Below the pieces are notes generated by a model. That model worked only from the letters and a program-made list of their open reading frames with translations, was not told the origin of the DNA and made no database searches. From JAJVHZ01 sp041395385 (GTDB lineage Bacteria > Pseudomonadota > Gammaproteobacteria > JAJPIJ01), in NCBI GenBank assembly GCA_041395385.1, contig JAWLAN010000007.1, positions 124,001-188,000 on the forward strand: 64,000 nt of DNA. Reading direction: 5' to 3'. This document shows, piece after piece, positions 34,169-41,603 of this stretch; the stretch's first letter is position 1, and each line of letters begins with the position of its first letter. The position numbers were made by a program, and so were the translations under genes.

Positions 34169-36195
34169 GGCGCCTCCCCCTTGTCCTTTTCCAGGTAGTC
34201 CGGGTCGTAGTACGTGCTCTGCGAGAAGCACTGCATGTACTGCTCGAGCAGCGCCACGCCCGCCTTCGGGCGGATGCGGCCCTGGTCGATCTTCTTGCGA
34301 ATGATGTCGTTCATGCGCCGGTGCAGGTCGTTGGGGAAGTACTGCACCTGTGCGAGCATCTCCTGCACCGAGGTGCCGGGGATGATCTTCTCGATGTAGT
34401 AGTCGCCCGGCTCGTCCGGGTCGGCATAGATGTGCGCCTCGGCGACGCGGCCGAAGAGGTTGTGCGAGTCGCCCATGATGTCCTGATAGGCGCCCATCAG
34501 GAAAAATCCGAGGTGATAGGGCTCATCAGTGGGCAGCTCGTGCACCTCCAGGAAGTCGGTGTCGGAGTTGGCGGAGACGTAGTTCGACACCTTGCCGTCG
34601 GAGTCGCAGGTGAGGTCCACCAGCACCGCGCGCCGCGTCGGCCGCTGATGCAGGTTCTTGATCGGCACGATCGGGAACCGCTGGCCGATGCCCCAGTGGT
34701 CGATGATCGACTGGAACACGGAGAAGTCGCACAGGTACTGTTCGACGAGATGATCATCGAGCGTGCGCAACTCCTTCGGTACCAGTTCCGGCCGCGGCGC
34801 GCGCTTGACCTGCTCGTCGATGGTCATGCACACGGTCCAGTAAAGGCGCTCGGCCAGTCCCTTCTCCTCGATCGGCAGATAGCCGAGCGCGAACATCGTG
34901 TCGGCCTCCTGCCGCTTCTCGACGGCGTCGTGATAGGCCTCCATGAGGTCGGAGATCGGCGGGGTCTTGCGGCGCTTGCCGGTTGCGGCGGGCAACGCGC
35001 GCACGCGCGCGAGGATTTCGAACAGCTCTCGGGTGACCGTGTTGAGCTCTTCGGCGGGGACGAACTCCGCCTCGATGGTGTCCTTGCGGTAGGCGCCGAG
35101 CGCCTCGACGATCAATACCGAGTGATGCGCCGTGATCGCACGCCCGCTCTCGGAGACGAGGATCGGGTGCGGCACCTTCTCCTCGTCGCAGACCTCCTTG
35201 ACCGAATACACGACTGCGTTCGCATACTCGCGCAGCGTGTAGTTGATGTTGCTTTCCCCTTCGCCACCATAGCCCGCCTCGTAGTTGACGCCGAGCCCGC
35301 CGCCGACGTCGAGATAACGCACGTGGATCCCGCGCTCCACCAGCTGGGCGTAGACCTGGGTGATCTCCTTGACGGCCTTTTTCAGTATCTGCACGTCGGC
35401 GATCTGGCTGCCGAGGTGAAAGTGCAGCAACACCAGCGCATCGTTCAGGCCCTGGTCCTTCAGACGCTGGACGAGCTTCACGAGCTCCGGGATCGAGATG
35501 CCGAACTTGGACTGATCGCCCCCGGACTCGGCCCATTTGCCGGCACCGCTGGTGGTGAGGCGCACGCGCACTCCGAGGCGGGGGCGTTGATTCGTCTCCT
35601 TCGCGAGTTTCAGAAAATGTTCGAACTCGCCGTACTTCTCCATCACGGGCACGACGTTCTTGCCGATCTGCTGGGCGGCGAGCATGAGCCGCAGCATCAC
35701 CGAGTCCTTGTAGCCGTTGCAGATGAGCAGAGAGTCGTCTTCCTCGATGTGCGGCAGGGCGGCGATGAGCTCCGCCTTGGAGCCGCACTCCAGGCCCATC
35801 TTGAACGGCTTCCCGGCCTCGACGACCTCCTGCACGACCTCGTGCAGCTGGTTGACCTTGATCGGATAGACGCCCTGGTACGGCGCCTGATAGCCGGATT
35901 CCGCGATGGCGTCGGCGAACGCGGTGTTCAGTCGCACCACGCGCGCGCGGAGCACGTCCTGGAAGCGCAGCAGCACCGGCAGGCGGACATTGCGCTTGCG
36001 CAGATCGCGGATGATGTCGTCGATGACGATGACCGTGTCCTCGTCGCGCAGCGGGCGCACGGCCATCTGTCCCTCGTCGTTGACGAAGAAGAAGGAGTCG
36101 CTCCACTGCCTGATGCGGTAGAGCTCCTCGGCGTCCTGGGTGGTCCAGGCGTTGGGGTCGTCGGCGGGCGCGGAGAGCGGCTGAGGCGTGCTCAT
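34165..36195 (-). CDS. speA: biosynthetic arginine decarboxylase SpeA
   Basis: 676 residues, slightly longer than the usual 630-660. PLP-dependent fold III enzyme converting arginine to agmatine. Seen: VYPIKVNQLHEVVQEV with the PLP Lys113, LLICNGYKDS, RLTTSGAGKWAESGGDQSKFG, LHFHLGSQI, YLDVGGGLGVNYEA and VSESGRAI. The C-terminal part ends in QYMQCFSQSTYYDPDYLEK. It lies between the deoxyhypusine-synthase-like gene (about 20 bases upstream) and aguB (overlapping), forming a polyamine operon; aguA is beyond a repeat-filled gap. Cytosolic. Confidence 0.96.
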   Translation of the reverse strand: MSTPQPLSAPADDPNAWTTQDAEELYRIRQWSDSFFFVNDEGQMAVRPLRDEDTVIVIDDIIRDLRKRNVRLPVLLRFQDVLRARVVRLNTAFADAIAESGYQAPYQGVYPIKVNQLHEVVQEVVEAGKPFKMGLECGSKAELIAALPHIEEDDSLLICNGYKDSVMLRLMLAAQQIGKNVVPVMEKYGEFEHFLKLAKETNQRPRLGVRVRLTTSGAGKWAESGGDQSKFGISIPELVKLVQRLKDQGLNDALVLLHFHLGSQIADVQILKKAVKEITQVYAQLVERGIHVRYLDVGGGLGVNYEAGYGGEGESNINYTLREYANAVVYSVKEVCDEEKVPHPILVSESGRAITAHHSVLIVEALGAYRKDTIEAEFVPAEELNTVTRELFEILARVRALPAATGKRRKTPPISDLMEAYHDAVEKRQEADTMFALGYLPIEEKGLAERLYWTVCMTIDEQVKRAPRPELVPKELRTLDDHLVEQYLCDFSVFQSIIDHWGIGQRFPIVPIKNLHQRPTRRAVLVDLTCDSDGKVSNYVSANSDTDFLEVHELPTDEPYHLGFFLMGAYQDIMGDSHNLFGRVAEAHIYADPDEPGDYYIEKIIPGTSVQEMLAQVQYFPNDLHRRMNDIIRKKIDQGRIRPKAGVALLEQYMQCFSQSTYYDPDYLEKDKGEAP

Positions 36196-36214
36196 CTTGT
36201 TGCAGGCTGCGCCG

Positions 36215-37204
36215 TCAGCGCACGTCGGGTGCGAGCACGCACGCGAAGATGAGCGGCGCGACGATGGTCGCGTCGGACTCGATGATGTAGGACGGCGTGT
36301 CCTTGGACAGCTTGCCCCAGGTGATCTTCTCGTTGGGCACGGCGCCGGAGTAGGAGCCGAAGCTCGTGGTCGAGTCGCTGATCTGGCAGAAGTAGCCCCA
36401 GCGCGGGATGTCGCGGATTTGCAGGTCCTGCTCCAGCATGGGCACCACGCAGATCGGAAAATCCCCGGCGATGCCGCCGCCGATCTGGAAGAAGCCGATG
36501 GAGTGGTCGCGGCAGGTGGCCTGGTACCAGTCGGCCAGCATCATCATGTACTCGATGCCGGTGCGCACGGTGTGAACGTTCTTGATGTCGCCGCCAATGC
36601 AGTGGCTGGTGTAGATGTTGCCAAGGGTGGAATCCTCCCAGCCCGGCACGATGATCGGCAGGTTGGCCTCGCAGGCGGCGACCAGCCAGCTGTCCCTGGG
36701 GTCGATCTGACAGTACTGCTTCAGCTTGCCGCTGCGGATGACGCGGTACATGAACTCGTGCGGGAAGTAGCGCTCGCCGCTGCGGTCGGCGGCCGTCCAC
36801 TCCTCCAGGACCGCCTTTTCGAGGCGGCGGATCGCCTCTTCCTCGGGTATGCAGGTGTCGGTCACGCGGTTCAGATGCCGCGACAGCAGCTCCTCCTCGT
36901 CCGCGGGTGTGAGGTCGCGGTAGCGCGGGATGCGCACGTAGTGATCGTGCGCCACGAGGTTGAAGAGATCCTCCTCGAGATTGGCGCCGGTGCAGGTAAT
37001 GGCGTGGACCTTGTTGCCGCGGATCATCTCGGCCAGCGACATGCCCAGCTCGGCGGTGCTCATGGCGCCGGCCATGGTCAGGAACATCTTGCCGTTGCTC
37101 TCGAGATGGCGGATGTAGCCGTCGGCCGCGTCGATCAGCGCGGCGGCGTTGAAGTGGCGGTAGTGGTGCCGGACGTACCTGGCAACGGCTTCCACATCTT
37201 TCAT
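36215..37204 (-). CDS. deoxyhypusine-synthase family protein
   Basis: 329 residues. It matches deoxyhypusine synthase: FLTMAGAMSTAELGMSLAEM (NAD site), ITCTGANLEEDLFNLVAH, FFQIGGGIAGDFPICVVPM and SGAVPNEKITWGKLSKD, where Lys298 corresponds to the lysine that holds the aminobutyl group. In eukaryotes and archaea the acceptor is eIF5A. Bacteria lack hypusine, and bacterial members can act on other amines such as putrescine (homospermidine synthesis). Position directly before speA-aguB supports a polyamine product. GGAGA precedes the ATG. The in-vivo acceptor is unknown. Confidence 0.9.
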   Translation of the reverse strand: MKDVEAVARYVRHHYRHFNAAALIDAADGYIRHLESNGKMFLTMAGAMSTAELGMSLAEMIRGNKVHAITCTGANLEEDLFNLVAHDHYVRIPRYRDLTPADEEELLSRHLNRVTDTCIPEEEAIRRLEKAVLEEWTAADRSGERYFPHEFMYRVIRSGKLKQYCQIDPRDSWLVAACEANLPIIVPGWEDSTLGNIYTSHCIGGDIKNVHTVRTGIEYMMMLADWYQATCRDHSIGFFQIGGGIAGDFPICVVPMLEQDLQIRDIPRWGYFCQISDSTTSFGSYSGAVPNEKITWGKLSKDTPSYIIESDATIVAPLIFACVLAPDVR

Positions 37205-37747
37205 CAGCGTTCTCCGGGTGGTGCGGGCGCGCGGCGGCGCGTCCTGGAAAAATCTGCGCGAAATGTAGGGTAAAGCCGCCGCCGCAGCAAGCGTTTCGTG
37301 CAGGCCGCCGCCGCGCTCTCGTGGACTGCGTGACGACGGCGATCAATGTCGGAACGAGATCCCCCTGGTCTTGCCTAGCGGGTCTCGGCGGCGTGCAGTC
37401 GTCTCGGTCAGCGCCTAAATCTCGATCGTGCCCGAGACCCCCCTTGCCTTGCGTGGCTACCGCCGCGCGGCACATCCATGTGCCGCTTGCTACCGCGGCG
37501 TCGTGCTCGCTGTCCTGCTGCGCCCGCCGCCGAGGCGCGCCACGCGAGGCAAGGGGGATCTCGCTCTAGCCTTCATGCCGCCGACGCAGCTGCGTGCGCC
37601 GCCGAGGCCCGCCACGCAAGATCCGGCAGACCGCGCCGAACCTCGGGGCAGTCCGCCGCGCGGCGGTAGCCACGCAAGGCAAGGGGGATCTCGGGCACGG
37701 TCCAGGAATTGCGCGTCAACTAAAGCGGCCGCGCGGCGCAGCGGCGG
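37205..37747. other. repeat-filled intergenic region between aguA and the polyamine operon
   Basis: 540 bases without a credible gene; frames across it translate repeat sequence. It holds the large inverted repeat 37428-37698 plus decayed extra arm copies at about 37357-37380 and 37600-37620. The operon promoter presumably lies in the first 150 bases upstream of 37204, but I see no clear one. Confidence 0.55.
37428..37698. repeat. structured intergenic repeat, copy A
   Basis: A 44-base arm at 37428-37471 pairs with 37655-37698 (43 of 44). A nested partner at 37539-37563 can also pair with 37433-37457. Between them, 37489-37543 is a 55-base core that recurs in inverted orientation at 41330-41384 with one mismatch. 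The arms here (CCCCCTTGCCTTGCGTGGC) are unlike those at 41.3 kb or 3.2 kb. Confidence 0.75.
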
Positions 37748-38794
37748 TCAGACGGCCGGCACCTGCTGGCTCAGGCAGTGGAAGGTGCCGAGTCCCCACA
37801 CCAGGTCGGTGCAGTCGATGCCGACCACGCGCCGCGTCGGAAAGCAGCGCTGTACGGTCTCGACGGCGGCGCGGTCGCGGGCGCAGTTGAAGGTCGGCTG
37901 CAGCACGACGGTGTTGCCGACGTAGAAGTTGGCGTAGCTCGCCGGCAGCCGCTGGTCCTCGTAGAGGACCGGCTCGGGCATCGGCAGGGTGACGATCCGC
38001 AGCGGCCGGCCGTCGGGCATCCGCAGCGAACGCAGGCGCTCGAGGTTCTCCTGGAGCATCGGGTAGTTCGCGTCGCCCGGGTCGTCCTCGACGACCGTGA
38101 CCACCGTGTCCTCGGCGACGAAACGGGTGAGGTCGTCGACATGGCCGTCGGTATCGTCGCCGACGATGCCGTCACCGAGCCACCAGATGGTGTGCACGCC
38201 GAGGAAGTCGCGCAGGCGCGCCTCGATGTCGGATCGTGTCAGGTGCGGATTGCGGTTCGGATTGAGCAGGCACTGCTCGGTGGTGAGGAGCACGCCGGCG
38301 CCGTTGACGTCGATCGATCCGCCCTCCAGCACCATGTCGCCGACGAAGCGTGGCACGCCGAGCGCCTCGGCCATGCGCCGGGGGATCTCCACGTCGCGAT
38401 CGAAGGGCGGATACTTGCCGCCCCAGGCGTTGTAGTCCCAGTCGGTGGCGGCGAGCTCGCGGCGGCCGCCGTGCTCGCGCACCACGAAGATCGCGCCGTG
38501 ATCGCGGCACCACGCATCGTTGGTGGGGAAGAGGTGGAAGCGCACGCCGGCGAGATCGACCCCATGGGCGGTGAGCAGCCGGGCGACGTGCTGCGCGTGC
38601 TCGCCGTCCAGGACGTTGATGCGCACGAGTTCGCTGCCGGCCAGTGCCGCCACCGCGCTCGCCACGACCGGCTCGACGGTCTCGAACTTCCCGGGCCACG
38701 ATTCGCGCTTGTGCGGCCACGCCAGCCACACGGCCTGGTGCGGTTCCCACTCCGCCGGCATGCGGTAGCCCAGCTGCGCCGGTGTCTCGTTCAT
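37748..38794 (-). CDS. aguA: agmatine deiminase AguA
   Basis: 348 residues, guanidino-group-modifying family. It turns agmatine into N-carbamoylputrescine, the substrate of AguB. Seen: GYRMPAEWEPHQAVWLAWPH, FPTNDAWCRDHGAIFV, NAWGGKYPPFD, VLEGGSIDVNG, DDTDGHVDDL and the C-terminal nucleophile Cys340 in GTFHCLSQQ. It is read in the same direction as the speA operon but separated by 540 bases of repeats, so it may have its own promoter; CATACT at 38867-38872 (minus strand) is a candidate -10. Confidence 0.95.
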   Translation of the reverse strand: MNETPAQLGYRMPAEWEPHQAVWLAWPHKRESWPGKFETVEPVVASAVAALAGSELVRINVLDGEHAQHVARLLTAHGVDLAGVRFHLFPTNDAWCRDHGAIFVVREHGGRRELAATDWDYNAWGGKYPPFDRDVEIPRRMAEALGVPRFVGDMVLEGGSIDVNGAGVLLTTEQCLLNPNRNPHLTRSDIEARLRDFLGVHTIWWLGDGIVGDDTDGHVDDLTRFVAEDTVVTVVEDDPGDANYPMLQENLERLRSLRMPDGRPLRIVTLPMPEPVLYEDQRLPASYANFYVGNTVVLQPTFNCARDRAAVETVQRCFPTRRVVGIDCTDLVWGLGTFHCLSQQVPAV

Positions 38795-38977
38795 GGTGTC
38801 CGGTCCTCGCTCAAGGGGTTCGATGACGATTCCTGCCCGCCGTCGCCGAGCGCGCGGGGCCGGGCCAGTATGATGCCGGTGCCGTGCGAAGGTTCAAGCC
38901 GCCTTCGCGGCCCCGCTTGCACGGCGTTGCTTACGCCGGCGCAGCTCGCATGACCACCGCTTCGCGCGCGCCGGGCG

Positions 38978-39008
38978 AAAAAAAACGGCCCGGGATCACC
39001 GGGCCGTT
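38978..39008 (-). terminator. intrinsic terminator after the cytochrome c genes
   Basis: On the minus strand AACGGCCCGG (39008-38999), five-base loop, CCGGGCCGTT (38993-38984), then a run of eight T. Perfect 10-bp stem: a textbook Rho-independent terminator for the two cytochrome genes. Confidence 0.93.
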
Positions 39009-39047
39009 CCGTGCCGTACGGGCGTCGAACGTCGCTGGCGCCGGCTG

Positions 39048-39383
39048 TCAGCGTGGCAGCACGTGCACCGCGGGCGACTGCTGCGAATAGAATGTCGCCA
39101 CGTCGAGGATGTCCTGCTCCGAGAGGTTCTGCGCCTGCGGCGCCATGATGGCGTTCTTGCGCTGACCGCTCTTGTACTGGTGCAGGGAGGCCTTGATGTA
39201 GGACTCCCACTGGCCGGCCAGCTTCGGGAACGCGCCGCTCGGGCTGTTGCCGTCCGCGCCGTGGCAGGCGCCGCAGACTTCCTTGGCCTTTTTCTCGCCG
39301 GCCGCGTAGTCGCCGCCGGCCTGCGCAGTCATGGATGCCAGGGTCAGCAGCGCTGCACCGGCGATCGTCAGATTCTTGTTCAT
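39048..39383 (-). CDS. periplasmic cytochrome c (class I), second gene
   Basis: 111 residues with a signal peptide ending TAQA near residue 22. One haem site, VCGACHGADGN, with an axial Met likely in NAIMAPQAQNLS. The pattern AFPKLAGQWESYIKASLHQYKSGQR is that of small c5/c553-like cytochromes that carry electrons between bc1 complex and oxidases or reductases. GGAGA precedes the ATG. It follows a sister gene after 24 bases; the pair probably arose by duplication. Confidence 0.92.
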   Translation of the reverse strand: MNKNLTIAGAALLTLASMTAQAGGDYAAGEKKAKEVCGACHGADGNSPSGAFPKLAGQWESYIKASLHQYKSGQRKNAIMAPQAQNLSEQDILDVATFYSQQSPAVHVLPR

Positions 39384-39407
39384 CAGCAATGTCTCCCGTG
39401 GGCTCGG

Positions 39408-39755
39408 TTACTTCGCCGCGGCGGCGGTGCCGCCCGGCACAGCGGAGGAGAAGTAGGCCGCGATGTCGGCCATGTCCTCGTCGCTGAGATTGATGGCGTT
39501 GGCGTGCATCGTGTCGTGGGCGCGCTCGCCACTCTTGTAGGCCTTCAGCGCCGCGACGATGTACTCGGCGTGCTGGCCCGCGACCTTCGGCACGTTATAC
39601 GTCGGGTAGACGTTCTGATAGGACTCCACGGCGTGACAACCGGTGCAGGTTTCCGCCTTGATCCTGCCCTTCGCCGCGTCCGCCGCCAGGGCAGGATGGG
39701 CGAGCAGACACCCCAAGCTCAGGCCTGCCACCGCAAGCCGGATTTTTATAGTCAT
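39408..39755 (-). CDS. periplasmic cytochrome c (class I), first gene
   Basis: 115 residues with signal peptide (MTIKIRLAVAGLSLGCLLAH to ALA). Haem site ETCTGCHAVESY, likely axial Met in AHDTMHANAINLS. The VPKVAGQHAEYIVAALKAYKSGER segment parallels that of the following gene, so the two are paralogues. GGAGGAGA seven bases before ATG 39755 is strong and rules out the longer upstream frame. First gene of a two-gene operon ending at the terminator 38978-39008. Confidence 0.92.
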   Translation of the reverse strand: MTIKIRLAVAGLSLGCLLAHPALAADAAKGRIKAETCTGCHAVESYQNVYPTYNVPKVAGQHAEYIVAALKAYKSGERAHDTMHANAINLSDEDMADIAAYFSSAVPGGTAAAAK

Positions 39756-39974
39756 TAATGTCTCCTCCATGCCGGTGCTTTGCGCACGGCACTGAATCGC
39801 TGTTGTGATTACCCGGCCCCGGACAGGGCATCCGTCGGTCTGTGCGAGGCGCAGCATTAGGACGGTCAGCGTGCACGGGCACGCCGTCCCGCGTCAGACG
39901 GTCGCAAATGCTACCACGATTTCAGCGAAACGAAACGCGACCTCCACAAACTTGAACCGACTTGAAACCATTTC

Positions 39975-40003
39975 TTGCGATAGGCGGTCAACTTGCTGAT
40001 AAT
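39975..40003 (+). promoter_or_regulatory. sigma-70 promoter of the pagL-like gene
   Basis: TTGCGA at 39975-39980, 17-base spacer, GATAAT at 39998-40003, in a locally AT-richer stretch. The start codon is at 40042. Confidence 0.65.
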
Positions 40004-40041
40004 ATGCGACGATCACGCGTCATAAGAGGGGGAGAAAAAGC

Positions 40042-40593
40042 GTGAAGCGGATACGGCTTTGGGGATGTCTGTGCGCCGCTGTTGCGACGTTGCCGTTCGC
40101 CGTCGCGGCCCATGCGGTCGACGGGGTAGCTGTGGAGCTCGGCACCGGCGATGAGGATTCCACGCGCGGCGGGCTGGCCGTACAGTGGGACTGGCAACGC
40201 GAGCTCATCGGCCTGGGGAGCTGGTTTCTCGGCGGCTACTGGGAGGTGAGCGCGAGCTACTGGGACGGCGAGGAGGGGCGCTCGGGCAACGGCTCGCTCG
40301 CCGAGATCGGCGTGACTCCGGTCTTCCGGATCCAGCCGCGCGCGCCTATCGGCGCCATCACCCCCTACCTGGAAGGCGCCATCGGGCTGCACCTGTTCAG
40401 CGAGACCGAGTTCGGCGATCGCGACTTCGACATCCCGTTCTCCTTCGGTGATCACCTCGGCGCCGGACTGCGGTTCGGATCCACTGGGCAATTCGACCTC
40501 GGCTATCGCTATCAACATCTGTCCAACTGCTCGCTGGGCGACTCGAACCCAGGCATCAACTTCCATCTGCTGCGCCTCGGCTACCACTTCTAG
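40042..40593 (+). CDS. pagL: lipid A 3-O-deacylase PagL-like
   Basis: 183 residues, outer-membrane beta barrel with signal peptide ending AHA near residue 25. The catalytic motif H-x-S-N is present in RYQHLSNCSLGDSNPGIN (His159, Ser161), and the chain ends in aromatic Phe, as barrel proteins do. PagL removes the 3-O acyl chain from lipid A and modulates immune recognition and membrane permeability. The start is GTG 40042 with GGGGGAG about ten bases upstream. A good promoter lies just before it; the gene is monocistronic. Confidence 0.85.
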   Translation: MKRIRLWGCLCAAVATLPFAVAAHAVDGVAVELGTGDEDSTRGGLAVQWDWQRELIGLGSWFLGGYWEVSASYWDGEEGRSGNGSLAEIGVTPVFRIQPRAPIGAITPYLEGAIGLHLFSETEFGDRDFDIPFSFGDHLGAGLRFGSTGQFDLGYRYQHLSNCSLGDSNPGINFHLLRLGYHF

Positions 40594-40680
40594 GCCGCGA
40601 TCGGATCCCGCGGGGATGCGCGGGGGGTGAGCCCGGATGATCCCCGTCAAGCGGCAACTCCGGGTTGCGCGTACATTTTT

Positions 40681-40686
40681 TATAAT
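40681..40686 (+). promoter_or_regulatory. -10 box before the DUF1631-like gene
   Basis: Perfect TATAAT following a T-rich run, 33 bases before the ATG. The only -35-like box (TTGCGC 40665-40670) is too close. Confidence 0.45.
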
Positions 40687-40719
40687 GTCTTGCATGAACC
40701 TGCACGCGCGCGACGACGC

Positions 40720-41262
40720 ATGACTTCCTTCGCTGCCGCCACGACGGTCATAGACCGCGCCATCGAAAACGCCGAAGGGCCGCTGCCGCCGCCTTTCCTG
40801 GTCGAGTTCCTGCTCGGTCCGTGGCGGCGCTTCCTCGCGGCCATATACCACGACGAAGGCCCGAGCAGCCGGGACTGGGAGCTCGCCCAGCACGCGACCG
40901 ATCTGCTGCTGTGGAGCATCGCCCCCAAGACCACGGAGTCGGAGAAGGCCGCCCTGGGCAGCGCGCTGAAGGCACTGGTGGATGCCGTGCGCCGTTCCAT
41001 GGATGTCGCCGGGTGGGACCGCAACGCGCAGTCGGCCTTCCTCCGGCAGCTGCGGGAGTGGCACCTGCAGCTCATCCGGCGGGAGGCCCCGCCGCCGCCC
41101 GATGCGCAGCTGCCGCCGCTCGGGGAGGTTCCGCGGCAGCCCGCGGATCCGAACGCGCCGGTCGATCTCGCCGATACCGTGCACCTGGACGTCACCGATC
41201 CCCACTATCGCGCCTACCTCGACATGCTCAACCACGCGATCATGGAGAAGATCGAGCTCTGA
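40720..41262 (+). CDS. short DUF1631-like protein
   Basis: 180 residues, soluble. FLVEFLLGPWRRFLAAIYHDEG, ATDLLLWSIAPKTTESEKAALGSALKALVDAV and GWDRNAQSAFLRQLREWHLQLI resemble the C-terminal domain of DUF1631 proteins, which are normally 700-1000 residues. It has its own promoter-like box and an intact frame, so it is a stand-alone version and not an obvious remnant. A Pro-rich linker and a C-terminal DPHYRAYLDMLNHAIMEKIEL follow. Function unknown; no clear ribosome site. Confidence 0.7.
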   Translation: MTSFAAATTVIDRAIENAEGPLPPPFLVEFLLGPWRRFLAAIYHDEGPSSRDWELAQHATDLLLWSIAPKTTESEKAALGSALKALVDAVRRSMDVAGWDRNAQSAFLRQLREWHLQLIRREAPPPPDAQLPPLGEVPRQPADPNAPVDLADTVHLDVTDPHYRAYLDMLNHAIMEKIEL

Positions 41263-41310
41263 GCGGGTGCGGCGCTTGAAGGACGCGCCTGTTGCGGCAC
41301 GGGGTTTCGT

Positions 41311-41437
41311 GCGGTTGGCCGGCTCTCGGGTGGCGCGCCTCGGCGGCGCGCGCAGCAGGACAGCGAGCACGACGCCGCGGTAGCGAGCGGTACAGGATGT
41401 ACCGCGAGCGGTAGCCACCCGAGAGCCGGCCAACCGC
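41311..41437. repeat. structured intergenic repeat, copy B
   Basis: A 24-base arm at 41311-41334 pairs perfectly with 41414-41437. It encloses the 55-base core 41330-41384, the reverse complement of 37489-37543 with one mismatch. The arms read GCGGTTGGCCGGCTCTCGGG, unlike copies A and C. Confidence 0.75.
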
Positions 41438-41577
41438 GCCCGCCCGGCGATCAATCGGGCAAGTCTTGATATAGACGGCTGTCCATGCCGCAGCCGCGTT
41501 ACCCGTCGGCTAGAGGATCAACCCCGCGAGCGGTAGCCACCCGAGAGCCGGCCAACCGCGCCCGCGCGGCGATCAAT
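41403..41577. repeat. direct repeat of the right arm of copy B
   Basis: 41403-41455 recurs at 41525-41577 (52 of 53 positions), offset by 122 bases. Similarity resumes weakly after each copy (GTCCATGCCGCAGCC versus GTCTATGCCGCGGCC), the latter lying in the 3' end of glgB, which suggests a tandem duplication including the gene end. Confidence 0.7.
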
Positions 41578-41603
41578 AGGCGAATCTGAGGATCGAAGGC
41601 AGT

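Noticed and set aside
33910..36252. Plus-strand frame of 780 codons opposite speA
   Set aside because: Antisense shadow of arginine decarboxylase.
37428..37925. Open frame across the repeat region near aguA
   Set aside because: It translates the repeat (YRGVVLAVLL is also read from the copy at 41.3 kb), has no ribosome site and overlaps aguA on the other strand.
39988..41454. Long minus-strand frame of 488 codons over pagL and the DUF1631 gene
   Set aside because: It is antisense to two well-supported genes, and its start translates repeat sequence; composition is arginine/glycine-rich as in shadow frames.
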